Source: Galdieria partita
Taxonomy: Eukaryota > Rhodophyta > Bangiophyceae > Galdieriales > Galdieriaceae
DNA length: 64,000 nucleotides
Reading direction: 5' to 3'
Assembly: GCA_025991245.1 (NCBI GenBank)
Contig: BQMJ01000039.1
Coordinates: forward strand, 1 to 64,000
The notes beneath the pieces are model-generated. The model did no database searches, was not told where the DNA came from, and saw nothing but the letters and a program-made list of their open reading frames with translations. The position numbers were made by a program, and so were the translations under genes. Positions 34,482 to 46,202 of this stretch are shown here, in pieces (the first letter of the stretch is position 1; every line of letters starts with the position of its first letter).

Positions 34482-36831
34482 ATGGCTAACCTTGACCGTT
34501 TTTCAGAACAACTTGTTGTGGAAGATGGACAAATAGATTATTCTTTCGATCCTTTTGCAGCGACAGATATCGAATTTCGTGACAAGGAAAAAGAGCTTTC
34601 CTTGATAAAGTTGCATCGAACGAGAGTTTCAAATTTGAAGAGTTGTCTGTGGCTGCAGTTCAGAAAAAGGGTTTCTTAAGGAAACAACAAAAGCAACAAA
34701 AGCAAATACTGAAAAATATCTCTGGAGTAGTTTATTCTGGACAGTTGCTTGCTATTATGGGGCCATCTGGCTCAGGAAAGACCACCTTGCTCAACTTGCT
34801 TGCTGGTAGGTTGTCGGCTTCAAGCAACTTGAATGGCAGCGGAAGCATTACTATAAATGGGAAGAAGAGGAATCCGGGTTCTTTCAAAAAGGTACGTCAA
34901 TTATTCTATGTAAGGAAAATATACTCATTCGAGCCATAGTTGAGTGCTTATGTTATGCAGGATGATCAAATGTTTGCAGAACTGACGGTAGAAGAGCAAA
35001 TATCAATATCAGCAATTTTACGTCTACCCAATAAAGTTTCAAAAGCTGAAAAGAAACGTAGAGTTGAAGCAGTTATTTCTGAGTTGGGTCTCTCTGGAGT
35101 AAAGCAATCTTTCATTGGTTCGGAAACTAAACGAGGCGTAAGTGGGGGAGAGAGAAAACGTGTGAGTATCGGCACAGAGCTAGTAACAGATCCTTCATTA
35201 TTATTCTTGGACGGTGAGTTTCCAAAAGGCTTTCAATAGCTTTTATTGAAACCCGAGATAGGACCAACCTCAGGTTTGGATGCTTTCAATGCGCAGAATG
35301 TTGTTCAGACGCTAGTTCGTCTCGCCAGGAACGGTCGTGCAGTTGCGATGACAGTGCATCAACCGAGGAGCAATATATTTAGTCTATTCGATATGCTTTT
35401 ATTGCTTTCTGAAGGTCAAATCGTTTATTTTGGTTCAGCAAAAGATGCATTGCCATATTTCTCGCAATTAGGATATGAGTAAGCTTCATTCTTGAAGGAG
35501 ATTGATAATGAAATTCCTGTAGATGTCCTGAGCATTTTAATCCTGCAGATTATTTTCTGGATCTTGTATCGATAGACTCACGGTCACCTCAACTTGAACG
35601 CAACTCTCGAGGTCGAGTTTTATATCTTCACCGTTCATATAATGAAGCTTTATCTTCGAAAGAGGGTGATATGATAAAACAAAGTATGTTGGTTTTATGC
35701 CTCTATTGAAACTGTTTTTCATCCAGTGTTGAATATTAGATGAAATTTCGCCAAAGATTGAGGATGAACCAAATCAAGAGACTGACTTTACAGATATACA
35801 TAAGTATGCTTATCCTTACTGGAAGGAATTCTTTCTCTTGTGCAATCGTGCTTCGAAATTGCTAGTTCGAGAACAAGGCGTCTCAATTATTAGTGCTGCT
35901 CGAACAATGGTAAGTATGTACAAGCTGTACAAGTTTTAATATCGTCTCTTTGGTAGATAACTGCTATATTGTTGGGTCTCATTTGGTTGAACAAAGGACG
36001 AAATATCTCTTCAACGAACTATATGGACATTGAAGGCATCTTGTTTTTTATTCCTATCAACCAAAGTTTCATAAGCATATTTGGAACTATATTCACATTT
36101 CCACTTGAACGCTCTATCGTTCTACGAGAGCGTGCTAGTGGAATGTATAGAGTCTCTCCGTATTATCTGTCCAAAACTTTAGTAGAAATACCACGTTCCA
36201 TAATATTTCTATTGGTTTTTTGTGCAGTAGTAAGTAGAACTTTTTATGAATTGCCGCTGCTGATTTTTGAAAGTTATATTGGATGGTCGGCCTTAGAGAT
36301 TCAGCAAGTTCGTTCTTTCTGTTTCTGGTGGTAAATTTTCTCACTTCATTGACTGCAGAAGGCATTGCACTCACTGTTTCCGTAAGTTTATCAACTTTAT
36401 ATTGGATTGTTTCAAAAGAGTTTCTTAGGCTGGGGCACCTAATCCTAAAATTGCTTCAGCCATCGTACCACTTTTCCTAGTAGTGTCGGCATTATTTGGT
36501 GGTTACTTTTCACAAATTCCGAATTATTTCGTTTGGTTGAAATATATGTCGTTTATGAAATATTCATTTGGAGCCTTCATGCATATTCAATTGGATGATT
36601 TTCAGTTTCAGGTTCCAGTCTCCGATTGTACGGTATGTGATGGTAATCAAGTTCTTTCCACTTCCGGAATGACCGATTTTTCATTGGGAGGAAATATTGG
36701 AGTAAGACAATCCTTTTACTAAGTTGAATGACTAATAAGTTTAGTTGCTGGTTACGATAATGATGATCTTTCGCATATCAGCTTACCTAATGTTGCGAAT
36801 AAGAGGTCCAAAATATGATAGAAATCTTTGA
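34482..36831 (+). CDS. ABCG-type half-size ABC transporter, possibly damaged
   Basis: Nine exons separated by eight introns of 43-56 bp: introns 34892-34939, 35214-35261, 35479-35522, 35684-35739, 35910-35956, 36230-36273, 36382-36428 and 36702-36744. Order is nucleotide-binding domain then six-helix membrane domain, as in the ABCG/WHITE family of lipid and xenobiotic exporters. Walker A is GPSGSGKTT, the signature is VSGGERKR and the D-loop region is TSGLDA. Two oddities: the first ~45 codons (from ATG 34482) and the rest of exon 1 (FKFEELSV onward) are in different frames with no intron to join them, and the Walker B reads LFLDGP, where the catalytic Glu is normally found, because the codon spans an intron. 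The membrane part looks whole. It may be a recent pseudogene or contain a base error. Confidence 0.75.
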
Positions 36832-37904
36832 TCGAAGATTGATTACTTAGTATGGGGCTAGAGTGCCATTCAAGTTATGAGTCAAACGACTTGAATAGGT
36901 TATTAGTACACGAATAAATGGGCGACGTGTTACTTTATCCATTGTTGTTAGTCTGATATTCCTGCACAAGAACAAATACGAAATTGCTCTCTCTATCCAG
37001 TGCTTTGTAGCTACTTGAATTTGGCTGCAGGATATCCCAATTTGCAGTTTACTGAGGTAACTTGTGAATCCAGTGAACGCAAAAGTGGTCAGTTGAACAT
37101 CACACTGCTTGTCAAGAAGAGCATTGGTTTGCCCCACAATGACTTGCGTTGTTGGGCCACTTGGGTTTCTGTTGTATCATCTGTCATGCATCTACTTCAA
37201 GGTTTCTTACAACTGTCACGCTGATAAAGAATTGGGACGAGTCTGGAAGATTCCTAAACAAAATGGTAAAGGATGGAATATCCTTATTTGGAAACAAGCA
37301 TTCGTGCTCCTTTTGGAGAACATATTATTACCGTCTGGATACTTTTCTTTAGAGAAATATAAGTTTTATGCAGTGAAATCTTGTTGGACAGAATAACAGC
37401 TCTTCAGAAGATAGGCGAACAACTTTTATGGACTTTATAAGCTGCTGAAGACCACAACTCTAAGCCTTATAAACTAGAAAAAGGTGAAGACGAGTATACG
37501 CAGCAACACGATGAATAAAGATTGATCGTTGATAATCTTTGAAAAGTTTTTCAAGTAATCCATTCTGGAAATGTCGTTTGTTGTGGAAATTAGCATAAAG
37601 TGTCATCGTTTCGGTGCAGTACGATACACAAAATTATTTGTTCTATCTAAAACGAATATCAAAACCACTACAAATATCTCTAGGATGGATTCATCACGTG
37701 TGCATAAGAATACTCGTTGGGACATCTCAACAAAAATATATATGTTTATGCCATGGAGACAATACAAGAGACATTGAGACAATACGAGTCATATTGCTTT
37801 TACAAAAAGATTACAACCACACAGAGAGACACACACAGAGCGACATATTTCATTCACACGCAAATGTCTATAGCCAAAACAAAAAAGATTGGAACCTTCA
37901 GTTT
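36832..37904. other. Spacer of about 1.1 kb, no firm gene
   Basis: Several overlapping frames of 60-112 codons on both strands (for example 36847-37137 minus, 37109-37396 plus) lack recognisable domains. They may be chance openness or a dead gene. Microsatellite-like ACACAGAGAGACACACACAG lies near 37818. Confidence 0.4.
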
Positions 37905-38648
37905 TTAAAAGGACGGAATAAAAGGATAAGTTGGCACTTGTGGATAAGATGAACTTGAATAGGAGGAAGAATAGCTTGGATAAGGTGTACTGGTACAAGG
38001 AATATACTGTCCATAAGAGTTGTAAGTATAGCAAACCGTGGGAGTACTGGTACAAGGCACATATTGTCCATAAGCAGCATAAGTATAACACACGGTAGGT
38101 GTTGGTGTAGGAGTAGCAGATACAACTTGAGTTGCTTGGAAGGTATAACTTGTGGGTAGATTCAAGCTAGTTCTTAGATCATCTTGAAATGATGTATTGC
38201 TCTTCACTTCACTCAAGTAACTGGAAGCGTCACTAAAAGGAACGATGACATCGAATGCAACCGCAAATGGAGAAGGACTACCGACATATTCCACTTCAAT
38301 GACGTTGTAAGGAGCAGCATTATCCAAAATGAGTGCATCTGCGGCGTCTTCTTCAGTTATCGTAATAGTTGTTCTTTCCTTGGACGTTAGCATTCCAAAC
38401 TTTTGGGCCATTCTCACAGTGGATCCAACAAATCCTATTTGAATTTCGGCCTCTCCAGGACTGACACTTGGTGTAGGAGCAGCAGTTGCATTGGCTGTCA
38501 CTCTTATTTGTGGTTGAAGTTCTGCTTGCCAATTATACAATAAGGAAGAATCTTGAAGACGTTGACTAGCTATCAGAGGTGTGGCATAAATGGTACTTGT
38601 ATAAGAGATGCATAGCAAAAAGAATAACCCAACACAAAAAGTTTTCAT
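37905..38648 (-). CDS. Secreted protein with C-terminal Cys/Tyr repeats
   Basis: 247 residues from the ATG at 38648; the frame is open further upstream but without an ATG. The N-terminus MKTFCVGLFFLLCISY is a clear signal peptide. A Thr/Pro linker (AAPTPSVSPGE) leads to a folded-looking middle region of about 110 residues, followed by TPTPTPT and two 19-residue repeats of the form TVCYTYxxYGQYxPCTSTP, encoded by a 57-bp tandem repeat at 37989-38102, and a Ser/Tyr/Pro-rich tail. I infer a wall or extracellular-matrix protein in which paired Cys and Tyr could cross-link. The family is not recognised. It is divergent from the ribonucleotide reductase gene. Confidence 0.75.
   Translation of the reverse strand: MKTFCVGLFFLLCISYTSTIYATPLIASQRLQDSSLLYNWQAELQPQIRVTANATAAPTPSVSPGEAEIQIGFVGSTVRMAQKFGMLTSKERTTITITEEDAADALILDNAAPYNVIEVEYVGSPSPFAVAFDVIVPFSDASSYLSEVKSNTSFQDDLRTSLNLPTSYTFQATQVVSATPTPTPTVCYTYAAYGQYVPCTSTPTVCYTYNSYGQYIPCTSTPYPSYSSSYSSSSYPQVPTYPFIPSF
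37989..38102. repeat. 57-bp coding tandem repeat (two copies)
   Basis: Two direct copies starting ACTGGTACAAGG at 37989 and 38046, in frame inside the secreted protein gene on the minus strand. Each encodes one Cys/Tyr-rich repeat of 19 residues. Confidence 0.85.
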
Positions 38649-39472
38649 AAGGGAACGACGTATATGAACAATTCCAAAACAATTCAACTCTGTAAAGGCG
38701 ACATTTTTAAAGTGTTTGTACAGTACTCATTTTTCTTTTTCAAGAGCCGAATCGATCCATTCATAGGAGGGCAAACAATTCGTTCTCGAATAGAAAAATG
38801 AAAAGGCAATCCAATGGACATACAAATGATATATTATGAAACAGCCATTCTTTTCTTTCTCAACATTTTTCTCTTCCATATGGAAATAGAGCAACCATCA
38901 TAACAACGAAAAGGAATCAATAGAACAACCCAAAATCATACATAGAAAAAATGGACAACATTTGACTCTCCCATTGAATAAGTATGATCACCTGTAGTTG
39001 ACAATACTTGACACAATAAACCATGATCATACTGTTGCATCAACTTTTCACTTGTTGACACGACAATCGCTCTTGATAATCCATTTTTACAGCAACTCGT
39101 CTATTTTGAAGGAGTTGGTTGTGCAGCATAACTGAATCCAATATGAATATCGTCTCTACACACCTTTCAATGTCCTTTCAACTATTCATCACAACCTATG
39201 TAAGCGTGCAAAATTTTGAGTCCAATGATACACACAAGTCACTCTTGTCCAAATAGAAAGCTTGAGGACCCATCAACAGCCCTCTCTCTCTCTCTCTCCA
39301 AAAGTAACAGCCCGCTCTTTCCTCATATGGCCCGCCCTTGTCCATACATTCATTCATCATAGCTCTCAAATAGGGATTGATGGTTGCTTGAGTTGCAGTG
39401 TGGTTGTTTCTGGTGGGAAATCATACTCTATACATATTCTCAAATATATATATATATATTGATACCCAAATC
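38649..39472. promoter_or_regulatory. Divergent promoter region with CT tract and TA run
   Basis: 824 bp between two divergent genes. The half next to ribonucleotide reductase holds a perfect (CT)9 tract at 39281-39298, GC-containing GGCCCGCCC near 39329, and a (TA)n run ending just before the ATG at 39473. No coding frame is supported. Regulatory roles are inferred from position only. Confidence 0.4.
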
Positions 39473-42224
39473 ATGGAAATGCACGTAGTCAAGAGAGATG
39501 GCAGAAAACAGCCAGTCAAGTTTGACAAGATTACTGCAAGAATCAAGAAATTGGCCTATGGGTTAGATCCCATGGTAGACATAATCGAAGTAGCTCAAAA
39601 GGTATTTATTATTTTTGTATTTACATTGGAACAAGTTTGAATAGGCTGTATCAGGTTTGTGCTGGTGTGTACAATGGTGTGACAACTTCAGAGTTGGATG
39701 ACTTGGCAGCAGAGACAGCGGCCTATATGTCTACCAAACATCACGATTATTCCTTATTGGCCTCCAGAATAGCTATTTCTAATTTACACAAAAACACACT
39801 CAAGTCATTTTCCAAAACTATGGATATTTTGTACCGCTATGAATCCCCGAAAACCAAAACTCCAGCTCCCTTAATAGCTGAAGATGTCCATTCCATCGTT
39901 ATGAAAAACGCTCATGTCTTGGATGATGCTATTATTTATGATAGAGACTTTTCATATGATTATTTTGGATTCAAGACTTTAGAACGTTCCTATTTATTGC
40001 GAGTGGATGGCAAAGTGATGGAACGACCGCAACATATGTTGATGAGAGTATCTGTAGGTATTCACAAAGATGACTTGGAAGCTGTATTAGAGACATATGA
40101 TTACTTGTCTCGGAAATACTTTACACATGCTTCACCTACTTTATTCAATGCGGGTACTCCAAGACCTCAGTTATCTTCTTGTTTTCTATTGACGATGACG
40201 GAAGACTCCATTGAAGGAATCTATGACACTTTAAAAAGATGTGCAGTTATTTCTAAGAGTGCTGGTGGTATTGGATTGGCAGTTCATGATATACGTGCAA
40301 CCAAGTCTTATATTCGTGGTACAAATGGAACTTCTAATGGTATTGTTCCTATGCTTCGAGTATTTAATGATACTGCAAGATATGTGGATCAAGGAGGAGG
40401 CAAAAGAAAAGGAGCTTTTGCTATTTATTTGGAGCCATGGCATGCCGATATTTTTGAATTTTTAGACTTGAGAAAGAATCATGGAAAGGAAGAGAATCGA
40501 GCACGAGATTTATTTTATGGTTTATGGGTTCCTGATTTATTTATGAAACGAGTAGAAAAGGATGAAAAATGGAGTTTATTTTGTCCCAATGAAGCTCCAG
40601 GTTTAGCTGATTGTTGGGGTGAAGCCTTTGAACAACTTTATGAAAAGTATGAACAGGAGGTATGAAAAAGTCTTTGTAGGAATCATGCTCATAATGTTAA
40701 TGATGAGAATAGAATAGAGCAAGACAAGTATTAGATGCACGTAAACTGTGGTTTGCTATTTTAGAAGCACAAATAGAAACCGGCAATCCTTATATGCTGT
40801 ACAAAGATCACTGCAATAGGAAGAGCAACCAACAGAATTTGGGAACTATTCGATGCAGCAACTTGTGTACTGAGATTGTACAATATACTAGTCCTGATGA
40901 AGTAAGTCATTCTGATGAACAACTATGAAAAGGCCAACAATATATTATTTAGGTTGCAGTTTGTAATTTGGCGTCCATTGCTTTGAATCAGTTTGTACGA
41001 TTTTCAGAAGATTCGGAAAAGCCATATTATGATTTTGAACAATTAGAACATGTTACGAAAATAGTTGTTCGCAACTTGAACAAGATCATTGATATCAATT
41101 ATTATCCAATTACTCAAGCCAAGACTTCCAATTTACGTCATCGTCCTATAGGAATTGGTGTTCAAGTAAGTATATATTGTGGAATCATGGAATAGTCATG
41201 GAATGAATATTATTATTGTTATTAGGGACTTGCGGATGCTTTTATTTTAATGCGATTACCTTTTGAAAGTGATGAAGCACGTCAATTGAATCGACAAATT
41301 GCAGAAACCATTTATTATGCTGCTTTATGTACTTCGTTAGAATTGGCACAACGTGATGGGCCTTATGAAAGTTTTCCTGGTTCACCTTTATCTCGAGGCT
41401 TATTTCAGTTTGATTTATGGCAAGTGAAGCCTTCCAATCGATATGATTGGAAGTCACTTGGAGAGGCTATTCAGTGCCATGGCGTTCGCAATTCATTGTT
41501 GATTGCTCCTATGCCTACTGCTTCTACTTCACAAATTTTGGGTAATAACGAGGTAATGAAAGAAGAAGAAGAAGACTTGCCATATCTTACTTGTTTTGTT
41601 TGGTTAGTGTTTTGAACCTTATACATCCAATATCTATACACGACGAGTATTAGCTGGAGAGTTTACCATAGTGAATCAACATTTGGTTCGTGATTTACAA
41701 CGCTTAGGTTTATGGAACAATGATATGAAGAACAAAATTATTGCATACAATGGAAGTGTTCAACATATTCCCGAAATACCTGAAGATATTCGCCAATTGT
41801 ACAAGACGATATGGGAGATTAGTCAAAAGAGGTAAATAGAACACACAAGTATCGAGTGCTTTGGATGATCATTGCTTTGTGTGGGTTGATTAGGTTATTA
41901 GATATGGCAGCGGACAGAGGTGCCTTTATTGATCAAAGTCAAAGTCTCAATGTATATATGGCGTCACCCAATATTGGTAAACTAAGTTCGATGCATTTTC
42001 ATGGTTGGAAGAAAGGCTTAAAGACGGGAATGTATTATTTACGTACTCGGCCAGCAGCGGAAGCTATCAAGTTTACTATCGATCAACAATATTTATTGCA
42101 AGCTTCCAACAAAAGTATGTTGACTGAAAGTAGTTCTATACGTAAAGGACCCACTCGTGAAGACTACCAAACTCTAAGTTGTTCTTTGCAGAATCCTGAA
42201 GGTTGTCTTTCTTGTGGTTCTTAG
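39473..42224 (+). CDS. RNR1: Ribonucleoside-diphosphate reductase, large (R1) subunit
   Basis: Class I ribonucleotide reductase R1, which makes deoxynucleotides for DNA synthesis with the R2 radical subunit. Exons: 39473-39601, 39655-40646, 40718-40901, 40953-41165, 41226-41552, 41608-41831, 41894-42224; about 799 residues, normal for the eukaryotic enzyme. An N-terminal ATP-cone ([16 protein letters not shown]) is followed by active-site Cys regions PQLSSCFLL and [16 protein letters not shown], and a C-terminal redox tail ending GCLSCGS, as in the eukaryotic protein. The second donor is uncertain: GT at 40660 would give a longer, more usual YEKYEQE end but breaks the frame, whereas 40647 keeps it. 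Introns are 51-71 bp. Confidence 0.96.
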
Positions 42225-42297
42225 AGTCACATTCAAAATAAAGGATCGATGGTCATTTCGTCGACGACGCCATTTCCTTTGATTCATTGCAATCACT

Positions 42298-43188
42298 ATG
42301 CCACGCGGTCCTAAAAAGCATATGAAACGTTTGGCAGCACCCAAACACTGGATGCTAAGCAAACTAGGCGGTATTTGGGCTCCCAGACCAAGTAGTGGAC
42401 CTCACAAGTTGCGAGAGTCACTACCTTTGTTGCTCATTCTCCGAAATAGACTGAAATACGCACTCAACAATAGAGAAGCAGTAGCTATTTTGATGCAACG
42501 TCTAGTCAAAGTGGATGGAAAGGTACGCACTGATAAATCCTTTCCTGCAGGTTTCATGGGTAAGTTGATGGAAAGAGAGAGAGAGACATATCAACTATCC
42601 TATCTGTAGATGTAATTGAACTCGAAAGAACCAACGAGACTTTTAGATTGTTGTATGATGTCAAGGGTCGATTCCGATTGCATCGCATTACCCCAGAAGA
42701 AGGCAAAGTAAGTTGTGTTGAAACACACACACGAGTTGAGCTAAAATTTGCGCTTCTAGTACAAGCTGTGTCGTGTGAAGAGAGCGCAAATGGGTGTAGG
42801 AGGAATTCCGTATATAGCGACTCACGATGGTCGCACTATTCGCTATCCTGATCCTGCTATTAAGCACAACGATACAGTGTTGGTAGATTTGGAAACTGGA
42901 AAAGTAACAGACTTTTTAAAGTTTGAAGTGGGCAACTTGTGTATGATCACCGGTGGACACAATATTGGAAGAGTGGGATTGATACAACACAGAGAGAAGC
43001 ATCCAGGATCAACGGAAATTATTCATGTACGAGATGCTCGAGGTCAAGAGTTTGCCACTCAATTGGATAATGTATTTGTGATTGGCAAAGGAAATCAACC
43101 GTTTGTATCATTACCTAAAGGAAAAGGTATTCGATATTCTATTTTGGAAGAACAAGAAAAGATGATGAAAGAAAGGCAGCCCATGTGA
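42298..43188 (+). CDS. RPS4: 40S ribosomal protein eS4 (RPS4)
   Basis: Exons 42298-42559, 42610-42707 and 42760-43188, with introns of 50 and 52 bp; 262 residues, the usual family length. The start [20 protein letters not shown] and the segments [24 protein letters not shown] and [18 protein letters not shown] match cytosolic eS4 closely: an N-terminal S4-type RNA-binding region, central domain and KOW-like turn. It is part of the small ribosomal subunit body. It follows the ribonucleotide reductase gene by only 73 bp on the same strand. Confidence 0.97.
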
Positions 43189-43293
43189 AAAGGGCTTTGA
43201 CAATAAAGCAGTGGTTTGTGATGAGAAAGAAAAATGCAACATTGAGCGCTCTTTTGAATTTCTTGTGAGTGGGATTTCCCCGACACTCTTTGA

Positions 43294-44302
43294 ATGACTT
43301 CACACTATCACGATATATGGAAAACACTTCAAGGCGCAAACCAAGAGTTGAGACAATGGTTACAGGAAAACTATCAAGAACAACAACACAACCACACCAC
43401 CACTGCTAGTCATATCTATTCTCCTACAACAGGTTATAACAAAGGGTATTCATACACTCAACTACCTCACGATACTTGTATGGTGGACTTGGAAATGGAA
43501 ATTGTCAAAGAATTGGAACAATCTTTGTGTGAATTAGACACGGTGAACAAGCATAGAAACCATTCAGGAGGAAACTTATCATATCATGACTATACTCCTA
43601 GCCAATTGAGCCATACCCATGAAGCATGCACAGCAGACTTTATAGAAAGCAATGAAGATGACTTGACATTGCTTCATCGAAATACTCATCGCAGTTTATG
43701 CAAGACAATCGATTGTATATTGGACCAAGATGCCAAATCCTTGTATAGAATGAAAGAAAGTTGGCAGCAATTACACCAATGGAGTAGTAGACATTTACAT
43801 CCATATTTACAAAACAATTCACAACCACTGAATAGTTCGTAAGTGTGTTTCTTTGTACTGGGCACAAAGTTGTTTTGCTAACAACTCTAGCAGATATATG
43901 GATAGGAATAATCATACAGGTGGGTGGTATCCCAAGTGGATTGTGCATTGTGTTGAAATTGTTTATTTAGGAGAAGATGAGAAAGTTTATATTGAAGAGA
44001 CTCCCTTTTATAAGCGTTTGATATTTCCCAATGGCAATTGTAAGGAAATATATTCAGATGGGAGAAGAGAGACTTATTATGCTTCATCTCATATTCATAA
44101 GATGACATTTCCTAACGGTTGTCGTTTGATATTCTTTCCTAATGGACAATTGGAAAGACATTTATCTGATGGAAGAATAGAAGTGATTTATATGGATGGC
44201 TCTATAGGTCTAGTATCTAAAGATGGTACCCAAGAGAGGTTATTTCTAGGAAATGGTAAAGTCGTATCTAGAAATATAAAGTATAATCATAGGAATAGAT
44301 AA
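43294..44302 (+). CDS. TCP10-C/CPAP G-box domain protein
   Basis: Exons 43294-43838 and 43891-44302 with a 52-bp intron containing a GCTAAC branch-like site; 318 residues. The N-terminal two thirds is polar and Gln/His-rich with no recognised domain. The C-terminal 100 residues form a regular beta-repeat (RLIFPNGNCKEIYSDGR, MTFPNGCRLIFFPNGQLERH, SDGRIEVIYMDGS) typical of the TCP10-C or G-box domain of the centriole proteins CPAP/SAS-4, which binds Pro-rich STIL-type ligands. Red algae are described as lacking centrioles, so a spindle-pole or other role is more likely; that last step is inference. Confidence 0.8.
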
Positions 44303-44438
44303 GAAAAGAGTTTTATATTGTATTGGACACTTGAAGCACTTGTCTGCCAACCCAATTCCATTCAGTTATCGAAGAGATAAAATATGCTTTTCTTTGGTTT
44401 GTTTTGATTGCTTTTTAGGGTAGAAAGAACGAACAGTT

Positions 44439-44720
44439 TCATTGGAACAAGTGGGAGGAAAGTATTGTTGGTTGTTCAGTTTCATTTGAGGTCCTACGAC
44501 CAACTTGAAGATATTCATTACTCACTATATATACTCCATTTATTGCTCTTACCTCTGTAATATCAGACAAGGGACTACGTGATGATGAATGAGCATACTT
44601 TTTCTTCTCGCTGTGACTCGAATACTTTTTAGGAAGAGTACTCGTTGGTAAGGGATTCATATTTTCTTTTTCTTGTTGCCAACCATCATCTTGTTGTGTA
44701 GAAGAAGAAGAATGATACAT
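44439..44720 (-). CDS. Small polar protein with KEN-box and D-box-like motifs
   Basis: 93 residues from the ATG at 44720. The upstream frame is open but has no ATG. Residues 18-20 read KEN in QEKENMNPL, and a later RSPLSDITE fits the RxxLxxI destruction-box pattern and resembles PL(S/G)DIT segments of cyclins and cohesion regulators. The composition is disordered and Ser-rich. I infer a possible APC/C-regulated cell-cycle protein. The family cannot be named and it could be one exon of a larger gene. It is flanked by convergent and divergent core genes. Confidence 0.5.
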   Translation of the reverse strand: MYHSSSSTQQDDGWQQEKENMNPLPTSTLPKKYSSHSEKKKYAHSSSRSPLSDITEVRAINGVYIVSNEYLQVGRRTSNETEQPTILSSHLFQ

Positions 44721-44837
44721 AACGAGTCGTTGGAATAACAAAAGTAGTTGCGGTGATGAATCCCAAAATCATTTCCAGTCTGCCATTCTTTCTTTTTAAA
44801 TTCAAGTGAATAACAATGGCGGGCTTGGCTGGATGCT

Positions 44838-44868
<31 letters not shown>

Positions 44869-44905
44869 GTTTATGTGTATGTATGTTTATGTGTACTTAT
44901 ATATA
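44838..44905. repeat. TA/TG-rich microsatellite upstream of cysteine synthase
   Basis: A perfect AT run near 44838-44861 is followed by TATGTATATATGTTTATGTG-type repeats. It lies in the promoter region of the cysteine synthase gene. Function unknown; simple repeats recur before several genes here. Confidence 0.8.
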
Positions 44906-44983
44906 TAAAATCAATCTACAAGGAGAGATACTCAACTTGTATCATGTCGACTCCTCGTCATCATCGCTCAAGAGTTGTCTTTT

Positions 44984-46171
44984 ATGGAAAGAATGAAAAT
45001 GACATTGTTTGTATCGTCGAGTTGGTGTGTTGGGGGTTGCAAGTCTTCGAGTGTTCTTTCGGTTGCACCTCACAAGTATTTGAGTTTCTGTCCCACTTAT
45101 CGTTTCCAATTGTCTCTTCCTGTTCGACACTCTTCTACTCTTGGTTTCATAATGAGTCAATCTACTGATGTCATCAACACTTTGAATAGTGTACGCACGG
45201 ACCCTTGTGACTTGATTGGAAACACTCCCATTGTCCAACTCAAGAAAATACCATCTCGTGAAAAGGATTGTCAAGCTACTATCTTGGCCAAACTAGAGTC
45301 CATGGAACCTTGTTCTTCCGTCAAGGATCGTATTGGCAAGAGTATGATATTGGAAGCCGAACGAGAGGGCAAAATACAACCCGGTAAAAGTGTGTTGATT
45401 GAGCCAACTTCAGGGAACACTGGAATAGCGCTTGCATTTATTGCAGCTTCTCGTGGCTATTCTCTCATCTTAACTATGCCCGAGTCGATGTCCATTGAAC
45501 GAAGGATGATCCTGCGTGCCTTTGGAGCCCAAGTAGTCTTGACTCCTGCATCGAAAGGTATGAAAGGAGCTGTGAAGAAAGCAGAAGAATTGTTGAAAAC
45601 GGTACCCAATGCGTATATGTTACAACAGTTTTCGAATCCTGCCAATCCCAAGATCCATTATGAGACGACAGGACCAGAGATTGTAGCGTCTGGAGGCTGT
45701 GATATATTTGTTTCAGGAGTAGGAACGGGAGGAACTATTACAGGTACAGGAAGATATTTAAGGGAGAAGAATCCATCGGTGCATATCGTAGCAGTAGAAC
45801 CCAGTGAGTCTCCTGTATTATCGGGAGGCAAACCGGGACCTCATAAGATTCAAGGAATTGGAGCAGGATTTATACCGGATATATTAGATACGAGTATATA
45901 TAATGAAGTATTTCAAGTGAGTTCTTCAGATGCTATTGAAATGGCGAGAAGGATGGCTGTGGAAGAAGGCTTATTGGTTGGGATATCTTCAGGTGCAGCT
46001 GTTTATGCTTCTATAGCTATTGGCAAACGGCCTGAGAATCGTGGGAAACGCATATTATGTATAATTCCTAGTTTTGGAGAGCGATATTTGACGAGTGCTT
46101 TATTTGATAAACAACGAGAAGAAGCGTATAATATGCCAACCGAGTCGATCATGGAAGATGAGTCTTTATAG
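44984..46171 (+). CDS. Cysteine synthase (O-acetylserine thiol-lyase), probably organelle-targeted
   Basis: Single exon, 395 residues from the ATG at 44984. The first 60 or so residues are Ser/Cys-rich without acidic residues up to an internal MSQSTD, consistent with a plastid or mitochondrial transit peptide. The enzyme joins O-acetylserine and sulfide to make cysteine using PLP. Seen: PLP lysine in SSVKDRIGK, the substrate loop PTSGNTG, the phosphate-binding [12 protein letters not shown] and GISSGAA near the end. The mature part (about 330 residues) is normal for the family. It ends only 31 bp before the next start. Confidence 0.95.
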   Translation: MERMKMTLFVSSSWCVGGCKSSSVLSVAPHKYLSFCPTYRFQLSLPVRHSSTLGFIMSQSTDVINTLNSVRTDPCDLIGNTPIVQLKKIPSREKDCQATILAKLESMEPCSSVKDRIGKSMILEAEREGKIQPGKSVLIEPTSGNTGIALAFIAASRGYSLILTMPESMSIERRMILRAFGAQVVLTPASKGMKGAVKKAEELLKTVPNAYMLQQFSNPANPKIHYETTGPEIVASGGCDIFVSGVGTGGTITGTGRYLREKNPSVHIVAVEPSESPVLSGGKPGPHKIQGIGAGFIPDILDTSIYNEVFQVSSSDAIEMARRMAVEEGLLVGISSGAAVYASIAIGKRPENRGKRILCIIPSFGERYLTSALFDKQREEAYNMPTESIMEDESL

Positions 46172-46202
46172 ATTTGTTGTTGTTGTGATAATAAACGATT
46201 GG

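Noticed and set aside
37000-37396. Overlapping frames that might be a gene downstream of the ABCG transporter
   Set aside because: Three competing frames with no domain and no splice pattern giving a coherent protein.
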